Assembly: GCA_028865545.1 (NCBI GenBank)
Contig: JAGWJY010000011.1
Coordinates: 1 to 64,000, forward strand
DNA from: Alphaproteobacteria bacterium
GTDB taxonomy: Bacteria; Pseudomonadota; Alphaproteobacteria; Micropepsales; Micropepsaceae
Length of the DNA: 64,000 nucleotides
Reading direction: 5' to 3'
Below the pieces are notes generated by a model. It saw only the letters and a list, made by a program, of their open reading frames with translations. It was not told the DNA's origin and did no database searches. Positions 47,561-56,144 of the stretch are shown piece after piece; the first letter of the stretch is position 1, and each line of letters starts with the position of its first letter. Position numbers and translations under genes: made by a program.

Positions 47561-49288
47561 ATGTCCGCGACGCAGACGATGGCGCGCCCGAACAGTCCTA
47601 GTGGCAAGGTGCGACTCTCTTTCATAACGGATTTTGTGAAGGGTCCGCTGATTTGGCTCATCATATTTGCCGCCGCACTCGCTCTTGCCAGCTGGGGATC
47701 AATAAGAATTACCCAGCATTCAGGTCGGATCGCAGCGATTTGGCTTACGAACGGCGTTGTTCTAACCGCGCTCTTCAAAAGCTCGACGCGTCGATGGGTG
47801 CCCATCGCGCTCGTTGCCGTCATTGCCAACGTGGTTGCCGATTCTCTCAGCGGCGACAACCTTGCAGCTGCATGTGCGCTCTCGCTCGCAAACCTAGTCG
47901 AAGTGCTCATCGTTGCCGTACCGATGCGCCGGTACAAGCTTGATGCGAACATCCGTGATTTGCGTTCACTAGTGACGTTTATGGCACTTGCCCTCGGCCC
48001 GGCCACCCTGGCGTCAGCTGCGCTGGCGGCCAGCTACCTGGCGGTGGCCCAAGGTGCTTCCTTCGTGACGTCTGCGATCAGTTGGTACGCGGCGGATGCG
48101 TTTGGTCTGATTTTGGTTGCGCCAGCCGCGATGCTGGTAAGGCGAGCGGATTTATCAGCAATATTCAAACCCGACAAATTTTTGACGACAGTGGCAAGCT
48201 TAGGCGTGTTAGCACTGGTTTTTGCTTCGATGGTCGCTTGGCCGGCGTTACCGCTGGGCTTTCTGCTTTTCCCCTGCATATTGTTGTTTGCATTTCAGCG
48301 AAGTTACGCAGGCGTAGTAGTTGCATTGACGCTCATCGCAATGGTTATGCTTTCAAACCTTCTCCTGAACCATGGCTTTCTATCCACCAGCCGTGTTTCG
48401 CTCCGTGAAAAAATCTTCTTTCTCCAATTTTTTGTTATCATGCTGACGGCAACTATGCTCATCGTGACGGCCATTCTCTATGAAAAGAAGAGAGTCGAAA
48501 GGCGTCTGAGGGAGGTAACAAAATCAGCGATAGAAGCGCGCAGAGAAGCTCATCATGCACGCCTTGAAGCGGATAGGGCGAACCAGACAAAGTCGCAGTT
48601 TCTGGCTAATATGAGCCATGAGCTCCGGACGCCGCTAAATGCGGTTCTTGGTTTTGCCGATATCATACGTGGCGGATTGGTGGCAACAAAGTGTACGGGA
48701 AAATGTCCCGAACATGCGGAGTACATCTATAGCGCAGGTAGCCACCTTCTTGATCTGGTGAACGATGTCTTGGACGCTTCGAAGATTGAGGCAGGAAAGT
48801 ATGATCTTTATCTGGAGCGCACCGACCTTGCGACCGCGGTGCGTGACGCCGTCTCGCTGATCGAGCAGCGAGCCGCAGATGGTGGGGTGTCCCTGGAGGT
48901 CGTGGAACCTGGAAGACCGCTTCGTCTCCTCTTGGATCAGAGATCTGTAAAGCAGATCGTGCTGAACCTGTTGTCAAATGCTGTGAAATTTACGCCCCCG
49001 GGAGGAACTATTACCGTCACGGTCCATGAGGAAAATGAACGTGTGGCATTGATTGTAGCAGATAGCGGCATAGGCATTCCTGCAAGCGAATTACCACGGC
49101 TCGGAAAGCCATTCGAGCGGGTACGCAACCACGCTACCCATGCACAGCCTGGCACGGGCCTTGGCCTTGCGCTTGTACGTTCACTCGCGGAGTTGCACGG
49201 CGGGAGCATGAAAATCGAGAGCGTAGAGTCAGTTGGCACAACCGTAAGCGTCTACTTTCCGGTAAGCGTGGATAGTGTCGCCGCTTAG
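47561..49288 (+). CDS. Orphan sensor histidine kinase with MASE1 membrane domain
   Basis: The 575-residue protein has an N-terminal MASE1-like sensor with eight or so membrane helices (about 27-308; AAIWLTNGVVLTALF is typical). A short coil (309-340) leads to the dimerisation domain with FLANMSHELRTPLN, phospho-acceptor His353. The ATPase domain has NLLSNAVKFTPPGG (N box), DSGIGIP (G1) and GTGLGLALVRSL (G2). No response regulator gene lies beside it, so its partner is elsewhere. AAGGCCTTGA precedes ATG 47561. The signal is unknown. Confidence 0.9.
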   Translation: MSATQTMARPNSPSGKVRLSFITDFVKGPLIWLIIFAAALALASWGSIRITQHSGRIAAIWLTNGVVLTALFKSSTRRWVPIALVAVIANVVADSLSGDNLAAACALSLANLVEVLIVAVPMRRYKLDANIRDLRSLVTFMALALGPATLASAALAASYLAVAQGASFVTSAISWYAADAFGLILVAPAAMLVRRADLSAIFKPDKFLTTVASLGVLALVFASMVAWPALPLGFLLFPCILLFAFQRSYAGVVVALTLIAMVMLSNLLLNHGFLSTSRVSLREKIFFLQFFVIMLTATMLIVTAILYEKKRVERRLREVTKSAIEARREAHHARLEADRANQTKSQFLANMSHELRTPLNAVLGFADIIRGGLVATKCTGKCPEHAEYIYSAGSHLLDLVNDVLDASKIEAGKYDLYLERTDLATAVRDAVSLIEQRAADGGVSLEVVEPGRPLRLLLDQRSVKQIVLNLLSNAVKFTPPGGTITVTVHEENERVALIVADSGIGIPASELPRLGKPFERVRNHATHAQPGTGLGLALVRSLAELHGGSMKIESVESVGTTVSVYFPVSVDSVAA

Positions 49289-49369
49289 AAACGAAAGCTC
49301 GGCGCAGAGCGCCTGGATAGGTCAAACCAGCAGGCAGCGCTGCATTGTTAAGTGAAGCAGCGCGGTGGG

Positions 49370-50665
49370 CTACCCGACCATGTTGACGATACGAAACATT
49401 TCATCTTGCAGCATGCGAGCGTGCTGCCTGGCATCGAAGTCCCGCTCGATACGCTTACGGGCGGCTATGCCGTGACGTTGTCGCATGTCTGGGTCGAAAA
49501 AGTAGTCCAGACACGCGCCGGCCAACGTTTCAACATCGGGAGGCCTCCCGCGCGCCAAACGGCCCTCGACGCCGTCGTCAATCATCTCGGCGATTCCGCC
49601 CATAGCAAACGCTACAACAGGCTTCGACATCGCCATCGACTCCATGACGGCGCGTGGCAAGGGATCCTCGTAGACGCTTGGGACGATGGAGACGTCGAAG
49701 TCGGCCACATAGGGTCTAACGTCGGGGCGGAAGCCGATGAACTGGACCTGGTCTGTCAGGTTTAGCTCCCGCACAAGCATACGACATTCTTCGAGGTGAT
49801 CCGGTCGCATGTCCTGTGGGGTGTCCCCTAGAATGACAAAGCGGCATCGCGTACGGTCCACTGGTTCCAACTTGTCGACGACAATTCGCGCGGCGCGGAT
49901 CAATTCAATAAAGCCCTTCCGCGGTAAGATGCGGCCGTGACTTCCGAAGATCACCATCTTGTCGTCGAGCCCCAACTCTTTGCGCAATACCGGTGCGGTG
50001 GCGTGTGCATCGAACTCATCGATATCGAGTGCTGTTTGGATCGCGCGAACCTTCTCCGAGCAATGCGCGAATTGCGGAGAAGTCGGGCGCGAGACGCATA
50101 TGATCAAGCGGACGTTCCTGCTGGCGGCCAGCGCACGATGCAACGGGCGGACGGACGCAGGAACAGAAGGATAAAGAACATGCCAAATCGCCGGGATGCC
50201 CGTGGCCGCGGCGATCGCGGCGCCGAGAAAACCGGCCGAAGTGCCATTGCAGAATATCAGATCGTAGCGTTCCTTACGGGCGCGGCGCAGCAGCCGAACA
50301 AACCCAGCCGTGCCGATCGCGACGTTTCCGGCGGCGCGAGCCACCTTCAATGGCAGCGGCACATCGAAATCGTTCCGCTCGATCGGGCGCGACAACGGCT
50401 CGTAGATGTTTTCTATCAGGCCGCGCTCGAAGAAAATTTCCTCCGCGGCGCCTGCGTCGGCAAGCCTGCGGCTGACGATGCCCTCGCGGGGAACGAGAAT
50501 CGTTCGGTGCACGAGCGCGGGATCGAGGAACTTTGCGATGTAGAGAATCGTCCGGCCGGGACCGCCATTGCGCGACGTGTCGTTGATGAACAGAACACGA
50601 ATGCGCCTTGCTTGCGCGACTTTATGAGCAGCGGCACTCGTCTTGGATTCTGCAATAATTGACAT
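49370..50665 (-). CDS. GT4-family glycosyltransferase
   Basis: The 431-residue protein has the GT-B fold of glycosyltransferase family 4: N-terminal RIRVLFINDTSRNGGPGRT (acceptor domain with a Gly-rich loop), HGRILPRKGFIELIRAARI in the donor domain, and E-D-P-L-P-R-A-V-M-E-S-M-A-M at 340-353 with the family's conserved glutamates. It would transfer a sugar from a nucleotide-activated donor to a glycan or lipid. It is separated from the next GT4 gene by 19 bases on the same strand, so they likely form a pair. Substrates unknown. Confidence 0.9.
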   Translation of the reverse strand: MSIIAESKTSAAAHKVAQARRIRVLFINDTSRNGGPGRTILYIAKFLDPALVHRTILVPREGIVSRRLADAGAAEEIFFERGLIENIYEPLSRPIERNDFDVPLPLKVARAAGNVAIGTAGFVRLLRRARKERYDLIFCNGTSAGFLGAAIAAATGIPAIWHVLYPSVPASVRPLHRALAASRNVRLIICVSRPTSPQFAHCSEKVRAIQTALDIDEFDAHATAPVLRKELGLDDKMVIFGSHGRILPRKGFIELIRAARIVVDKLEPVDRTRCRFVILGDTPQDMRPDHLEECRMLVRELNLTDQVQFIGFRPDVRPYVADFDVSIVPSVYEDPLPRAVMESMAMSKPVVAFAMGGIAEMIDDGVEGRLARGRPPDVETLAGACLDYFFDPDMRQRHGIAARKRIERDFDARQHARMLQDEMFRIVNMVG

Positions 50666-50684
50666 TATTCATCCATTGGAGCCG

Positions 50685-51824
50685 TTACGGTGCGGCAAGA
50701 GTTGGCGCAATCATAGGGCCTTCAGCGAATTCCCTATATATGGCCGCATAGTTTTTGCACATGGTATCGATGGCAAACTTGCCTTCCACCCAGTTGCGGG
50801 CGTTGATGCCGAATTCCGCGGCCTGTGAGCGACTGGTGCTGGCTGCCTTCATTGCCGCCGCCAATGCGTCGACGGATTGTGCCCTCACTAGCCAACCCGT
50901 CCGACCATCTTGCACGATCTCGGGAATGCCCCCACAGTCGAATGCCACGGCTGGTTTTTGCATGGCTGCCGCCTCTATCACGGAGAGCCCGAGTCCTTCC
51001 TCGCGTGTACAGTTGATAATCGCGTCGCTAGCCGCGACTGCCGGTCGCGGATCGTGCAAATATCCGAGAAAGTTAATCCTGTTTTCAACACCGAGCCCGC
51101 TAGCAAGTTTTTCAAGTTTTTTTCGTTCGCTCCCTTCGCCAACGATGTTCAAGCGAATGTCTGAGGTTCGTGCCGCCGCTTCTATGGCGAGGGCGACGCG
51201 CTTGATGGGCTCCAGACGGGAGACTATTGAGAAGGTAAACGCGTCATTCGACGCTGGCGGTGTCCTATGAAAATAAGTCATATCAACGCCGTTTGGGATA
51301 ATCTGGATTTTTTCCATTGCGTGTGGCGCAACGGCCGCAACGGTTCGAGCGACAAACGCGCTGATTGCTGCAATCCGGTCGGTATGGCGGAGCGCCCAAT
51401 GCCGATATAGAGCACAGGAAGGATCGCGGTAGTGGCGGACGCCATGCTCTGTGCGCACGACCGGTAATTTGTTCTGTAGCCCTGCCCGGGCGGCGAGAAT
51501 GTGTGAACCAAATGTATGAGCGTGAATAATATTCGCACCTTCCTCCAGCAGGACCCGTCGTAACCATAAGGTGTCTGCCGGACCGAAACTACGCCAGAGA
51601 TAGGTGAGAGGATCCTCCCTAACAGGCCCCCTGTCTCGAACGTTTAGTCCCGCGCCTGAAAGAAACGCACGAAGCTTCGGATTGGGTGTCATAAGCGCGA
51701 TGCAATGATCTGCGCCCGAGAGCTCCGGTCGGGACGCGAGATCAACGAGAAAACGCTCGGCACCGCCGACTTGGCCGGCAACGATGACGTGAATGACCTT
51801 TGGGCGACCTGAGTGAGCCTGCAT
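50685..51824 (-). CDS. GT4-family glycosyltransferase
   Basis: The 379-residue protein has the GT4 features HVIVAGQVGGAERFLVDLAS with a Gly-Gly-Ala-Glu loop, IHAHTFGSHILAARAGL, then SIVSRLEPIKRVALAIEAA and EEGLGLSVIEAAAMQKPAVA with the two conserved glutamates. It resembles capsule and exopolysaccharide glycosyltransferases. ATG 51824 is preferred because family members begin a few residues before the HVIVAG strand; TTG 51869 is possible. It is encoded upstream of the neighbouring GT4 gene and would act in the same pathway. Confidence 0.88.
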   Translation of the reverse strand: MQAHSGRPKVIHVIVAGQVGGAERFLVDLASRPELSGADHCIALMTPNPKLRAFLSGAGLNVRDRGPVREDPLTYLWRSFGPADTLWLRRVLLEEGANIIHAHTFGSHILAARAGLQNKLPVVRTEHGVRHYRDPSCALYRHWALRHTDRIAAISAFVARTVAAVAPHAMEKIQIIPNGVDMTYFHRTPPASNDAFTFSIVSRLEPIKRVALAIEAAARTSDIRLNIVGEGSERKKLEKLASGLGVENRINFLGYLHDPRPAVAASDAIINCTREEGLGLSVIEAAAMQKPAVAFDCGGIPEIVQDGRTGWLVRAQSVDALAAAMKAASTSRSQAAEFGINARNWVEGKFAIDTMCKNYAAIYREFAEGPMIAPTLAAP

Positions 51825-52013
51825 GGTGGCGTCTTGATCAACCGGACCTATCGGCGTTACCGTCAACAATAACTTTCTTACGCACGTACTACGAGTGCAG
51901 CGTGTTCTTTTTCTCTTCGTTGGCTAAACTCTCATCGACATGACCATCAAACCACATCGACTACGGATAATTCCTTCGTTGCATTCACCACTCCGCTTAA
52001 GACTGTCGCGATA

Positions 52014-53012
52014 GTGGGCGAGCTCGACACGGTGTGGTCGTCCAAGCTATCTGCGGTGGACGGAGAGGCATACGACAAATTCGTTGCCGCTGCCAGAAGC
52101 GGACACTATAGCCAGACACGATCTTGGGCAAAGGTCGCTACTACGGCGAGACCCTTCGTGGCTCGCTATTTCCTCGCGCGTTTCGGCGACCGCGCGGTCG
52201 GAGCGGCGCTCATCTTGAAGACGCGAGCCGTCAATGCATTGACACTGCCCTTCGCGCAGGTCGAGCGCGGTCCCGTTTGTGACGACTTGGCGGAAATGCC
52301 AAGCGTTCTTGAGGCTCTCCACAAGCAGGCCCGGCGCCACGGAATATTGCGCCTATCGGTCATGCCTTACTGGGCTGGCGAGGCGAAGGCGCAAGCGGAG
52401 AAAATTCTCGCGCAGCATGGTTTCGCAGAAGCTCAATCATTTGGCGGCAGACACGCGCGTACGCTTCATCTGAATCTGTCTTCTCTGAGGGGTGACGAAC
52501 TTTTTGCAGGTAGCGCTCTTTCCCAAGTCCGCCACGAAGTCCGACGTGCGGAGCGTGCAGGTGCAACCGCGCGGCGTGGGCAGAAGCGGGATTTGGACGC
52601 CTTTCGGGAAATGCATGCGCAGCTTTTGCATTTGGAGGGAAAACGGCCGCCCGCCGCGGCGTGGTATGAAGCGCTTGGAGAGTACTTTCTGACACGCGAA
52701 GAACAGGGAACGATGTTCGTCTGTGAGTATGGTGAGAAGATCATTGCCGCGATATTTGTGGCGCGGCATGGTACGCTTGCGACATATGTCATGGGAGCGT
52801 CGCTGGGGCTTGAACTGCGCTTTCCGAAAATGGTTCTGCCTTTGGCAAAAGCGATCGCTTGGGCCAAGAAAAATGGAATAGAAGCATTCGATTTTGGGGG
52901 AATTCCATTGGAAGGTGACATGGACGTAAAGCGGGTGAACATCGCCCAGTTCAAACGCAGTTTTTCGCGCACCGAAGTCAACCTTGTTCATGAGCATGTT
53001 CGCTGGTTCTGA
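52014..53012 (+). CDS. FemAB-like GNAT-fold acyl/aminoacyl transferase
   Basis: The 332-residue protein fits the FemAB/Acetyltransf_6 fold: two GNAT-like halves with WAKVATTARPFVARYFLARF, a hydrophobic LKTRAVNALTLPFAQVERGP, and in the second half FVARHGTLATYVMGAS and FDFGGIPLEGDMDVK near the C-terminus. Members transfer amino acids to lipid II or acyl groups in lipid synthesis; some alphaproteobacterial ceramide synthases (bCerS) belong to this same broad group, as I recall. GTG 52014 is used. It is followed 3 bases later by a deacetylase gene, so the pair is coupled. The substrate is not predictable from sequence. Confidence 0.78.
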   Translation: MGELDTVWSSKLSAVDGEAYDKFVAAARSGHYSQTRSWAKVATTARPFVARYFLARFGDRAVGAALILKTRAVNALTLPFAQVERGPVCDDLAEMPSVLEALHKQARRHGILRLSVMPYWAGEAKAQAEKILAQHGFAEAQSFGGRHARTLHLNLSSLRGDELFAGSALSQVRHEVRRAERAGATARRGQKRDLDAFREMHAQLLHLEGKRPPAAAWYEALGEYFLTREEQGTMFVCEYGEKIIAAIFVARHGTLATYVMGASLGLELRFPKMVLPLAKAIAWAKKNGIEAFDFGGIPLEGDMDVKRVNIAQFKRSFSRTEVNLVHEHVRWF

Positions 53013-53015
53013 CCG

Positions 53016-53960
53016 ATGAACGTCTATCTCTGCGTTTCCATAGACTGCGAATGTGACAAGGGGCCTGGGTGGCGCACTCAAAGGCCTCTTTCGTTTATCG
53101 GTATATCGCAGGGTATCCGGGACCGACTACAACCGCTTTTCCGCCGCTTTCGAGTCAAGCCGACATATCTGCTTTCCCCTGAGGTCATGCGCGATGCGCG
53201 ATCGCTCGACGTTCTCGCCGATCTTCGCGGCGATGCAGAGCTTGGAACCCACCTTCACGGCGAGTTCGCAGAGCCTGGGGCGTTCGAGCCCGATGTGACG
53301 TCCGCTTTCCAATGCCACTATGATCGCGAAACGGAACGACTGAAGCTGCAGTACCTCACAGATCTCTTTCGAGGTTCTTTCGGGTGTTTGCCTCGCTCAT
53401 TTCGTGCTGGCCGGTTTGGAATTGGCAAGCATTCTCTGAGACTGCTGCAGGACCTTGGGTATAGTGTTGATTCAAGTGTCACGCCGCACGTGGATTGGAA
53501 GCGGGCCGGAGCTCCCGAGGCGTCGTTCCGACAAGCCGCCACGCAGCCCTATCAACCTGACGTGGATCATCCCGAACGCGTCGCGTCGTATCCCGGAAAA
53601 CTGCTCGAAGTACCGGTGACCATTCGTCCATCCTCGCTTGCCGGGATACCGCTTATCGGCGGTTTGGCCAAGCCGCGATGGCTGCGGCCCACACGTGGAA
53701 GCATTGATCGGTTGGTTCAGGTCGCACAGGATGAAATCACACATGCCCGATCATCGTATAGCGATCGCGCGATCGTCCTGAATTGCATGTTTCACAATGT
53801 GGAGGTGATTCCGCTGGCGAGCCCGTATGCAAAGAATGAATCTGAGGCGGATGCCATCATAGAGAGGTTGGCAGGGCTGCTAGCGTGGGCGGAGCGGGAA
53901 GGTGTCCTCAGCCTCGGTCTTGGCGACGTGCCAAGTCTCTTTGCCTCCTTGGATTCATAG
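53016..53960 (+). CDS. Polysaccharide deacetylase-like protein (NodB fold)
   Basis: The 314-residue protein has the NodB-like start YLCVSIDCECDKGPGW (Asp10, Cys11-Cys13 sequence) and the metal region AELGTHLHGEFAEP with His79 and His81. The rest has SFRAGRFGIGKHSL and a final catalytic-like SLGLGDVPSL. These features match de-N-acetylases that work on carbohydrate chains, though the histidine spacing differs from the usual HXXXH. It is 3 bases downstream of the FemAB-like gene, probably the same unit, and belongs to a glycan cluster. A lipid or glycan substrate is possible. Confidence 0.72.
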   Translation: MNVYLCVSIDCECDKGPGWRTQRPLSFIGISQGIRDRLQPLFRRFRVKPTYLLSPEVMRDARSLDVLADLRGDAELGTHLHGEFAEPGAFEPDVTSAFQCHYDRETERLKLQYLTDLFRGSFGCLPRSFRAGRFGIGKHSLRLLQDLGYSVDSSVTPHVDWKRAGAPEASFRQAATQPYQPDVDHPERVASYPGKLLEVPVTIRPSSLAGIPLIGGLAKPRWLRPTRGSIDRLVQVAQDEITHARSSYSDRAIVLNCMFHNVEVIPLASPYAKNESEADAIIERLAGLLAWAEREGVLSLGLGDVPSLFASLDS

Positions 53961-54144
53961 GAGTAGCCAACATGAAACAGTCTGTAATCCACAATTCTCA
54001 CCACCGCTTGCGAAGGGTGCAGGCCTGTACACTGAAGGATCCTGCCCTATATCATCCGCGATCAAAGATCGGACAGTTCCCACGAAGCTGGGCTCGGTCC
54101 GGGTTGGCAACATTGATCGTCCTCAAATGAAGTTGTGAAGCGGC

Positions 54145-54861
54145 ATGCTATCCGTACAGCAGCTGGTGAAATCGCTCAGCGGACGCCGGGTCATAGAGGA
54201 CGTGACATTGTCGCTTGAGCGTGGCGAAACAGTAGGCCTGCTGGGTCCCAACGGAGCCGGTAAGACAACTACGTTTCGTATGCTGACCGGCTTGGTCATC
54301 CCGGACTCCGGACGCATTGTGCTTGACGGCATCGACATCACACGCCTGCCATTCTACGAACGCGCCCGTCGCGGGATCAGTTACCTGCCCCAGGAATCCT
54401 TCGTGCCTCGTTCGCTTACTGTCGAAGACAACATTACGATGGTGTTGGAAGTCCGAGAACGGGTCGCAAAGAAGCGAAACGAGATTTTGGAGCACCTACT
54501 TTCGGAATTCCGTCTCGAAGCGGTTCGTAAAATGCGCGTTGGTTTGCTGTCCGGAGGTCAGCGGCGGCGCTGTGAGATCGCGATCACGCTTGCTTGCAAG
54601 CCGGTCTTTGCTCTCCTTGATGAGCCGTTTGCAGGCGTCGATCCGAATACGGTCGAGGAGATCGCAACTCTCATTCGCCACTTGACCGGGCGGGGCATCG
54701 GCGTGCTCATCACTGACCATAATGCGCGTGAATTGTTGCAGCTCGTCGATCGTGCTTATGTCATCGAGAGTGGCCGCGTGCTCGCCCACGGCAGCGCCGA
54801 AGCGATTATCGCCCACGAGGACGTTCGCAGAGTCTATCTGGGCGAGGCGTTCCGGATATGA
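54145..54861 (+). CDS. LptB-like ABC transporter ATP-binding protein
   Basis: The 238-residue protein has Walker A GPNGAGKTT (34-42), Q-loop region YLPQESFVPRSLTVEDN, signature LSGGQRRR (135-142), Walker B FALLDEP (155-161) and H-loop His192. The GITxLPxYERARRGI segment and overall pattern are LptB-like. The signature region SFVPRSLTVED and FRMLTGLV differ from the highly conserved LptB sequence, so this may be a paralogue. It is followed by LptF- and LptG-like genes; ATG overlap with the next gene couples them. It powers export of a lipid from the inner membrane. Confidence 0.86.
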   Translation: MLSVQQLVKSLSGRRVIEDVTLSLERGETVGLLGPNGAGKTTTFRMLTGLVIPDSGRIVLDGIDITRLPFYERARRGISYLPQESFVPRSLTVEDNITMVLEVRERVAKKRNEILEHLLSEFRLEAVRKMRVGLLSGGQRRRCEIAITLACKPVFALLDEPFAGVDPNTVEEIATLIRHLTGRGIGVLITDHNARELLQLVDRAYVIESGRVLAHGSAEAIIAHEDVRRVYLGEAFRI

Positions 54862-56144
54862 CGACCGGCAGCGGAGCATTCAACGTTCGCGGTCACACTC
54901 GAAAAGCCCTGGTCGTACATGGGCCGTTCGGGCACCTTTACGCCCGAGATTTCTGCCTAAGCGTTGCGCTGCAGGTGTTCGCCGTCATGGCCTTGGTCGA
55001 ATCCATTTTCCTGGCCGAGCGCTTCCCCATGGTGTTCCGGGACGTACTCAAGAACAACGCCGATCTGCTCGACACGGCCATGCTATTTGTCCTCAACAGC
55101 ACGCAGATATTCGATTTGGCACTCGCACTTGCGATCCTCATGGCGGTGTACTGGACGACACTCCGGATGCGAGAGAATCGTGAGCTGTTGGTTCTCTTTG
55201 CGGCGGGGACAGGACCGTATCAGATCGCTGCCTTGATCTTGGCTGTCGCGGTTACCGCCCAGATCGGTTCGCTGGTTGTCTCCGGTTTGGTCGACCCGGC
55301 ATCGCGTTACGCTCAGCGCGAGATACTGTTCAACGCGGAGTTTCGTGCGCTCAGAAGCGGGATCAACACCGGGCAATTCTATTTTTTCCCCAATCGGGTT
55401 GCATTCGCCCCTGCTCAGACCAAGGTACGCAACGGCTATACAAGTTCGGATCAGACCCAAAAGCTCTTTGTTTATGAGCAGATCAAAACCGCTACGTTTC
55501 GGGTGATCACAGCCGATCACGCCAGGCTCGACGGACCAGACCGGTACGGCACGATTCTTCTAAAACTGCTCGGCTTTACGTCGCGCACGTTCTCCGTCGC
55601 CCCGCCTGCCGCAAACGTGACGCCTTCGTCGGCGGAAGGCGGTAGGAAGTTATGCGCGGACTGCCGCGGGCAGCGCGGCGGTGTGTCTCAAATGACGGTT
55701 TCGGCACGCGATGTCACTCAGGAAATGACTTTGGATGAGTTGCTGACGTTCCTGCCGCGCGGAAGCAAGCCTGAGGAATTGACGATATTCGAGCAGCTCG
55801 AAGCGAAAGCGGGCACGACGTCCTTGAAACGCCGACAAGAGATGCGCCTGCTCGGAGAGAGGTTCGCCAGGAGCCTTTTGTGCCTGCTTGCACCGCTGAT
55901 GGCGCTTGTGTCCGTTTGCCTGACCTCACGCATCACAAATTATCTCGCATTGCCGCTCGCATGCATGGCCCTCATGGCGCTAAACGTGACGAGCGAATGG
56001 TTGATCAGAGCGATCGTACCTACCAATCCACTCGAAGCTTTGGCCGTGCCGGCGGCCCTGACGGCGGTGTTCGCAGCCTTGTTGCTTGCGGAGGTCATCA
56101 ACAGACAGGGCGAGCTGGTGCGGCCGCAATTGGCGCGCCCATGA
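54858..56144 (+). CDS. LptF-like permease
   Basis: The 428-residue protein has the LptF/LptG layout. Two or three N-terminal membrane helices (about 36-55 and 79-140, with MRENRELLVLFAAGTGPYQ) are followed by a periplasmic jellyroll-like middle (about 160-300) and C-terminal helices with RRQEMRLLGERFARSLLCLL. A pair CADC near residue 264 may form a disulfide in the jellyroll. It overlaps the LptB-like stop by 4 bases and the LptG-like start by 4. It is the membrane partner of that ATPase; the position outside a normal lptA/lptC/lptD context is unusual. Confidence 0.82.
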   Translation: MTTGSGAFNVRGHTRKALVVHGPFGHLYARDFCLSVALQVFAVMALVESIFLAERFPMVFRDVLKNNADLLDTAMLFVLNSTQIFDLALALAILMAVYWTTLRMRENRELLVLFAAGTGPYQIAALILAVAVTAQIGSLVVSGLVDPASRYAQREILFNAEFRALRSGINTGQFYFFPNRVAFAPAQTKVRNGYTSSDQTQKLFVYEQIKTATFRVITADHARLDGPDRYGTILLKLLGFTSRTFSVAPPAANVTPSSAEGGRKLCADCRGQRGGVSQMTVSARDVTQEMTLDELLTFLPRGSKPEELTIFEQLEAKAGTTSLKRRQEMRLLGERFARSLLCLLAPLMALVSVCLTSRITNYLALPLACMALMALNVTSEWLIRAIVPTNPLEALAVPAALTAVFAALLLAEVINRQGELVRPQLARP

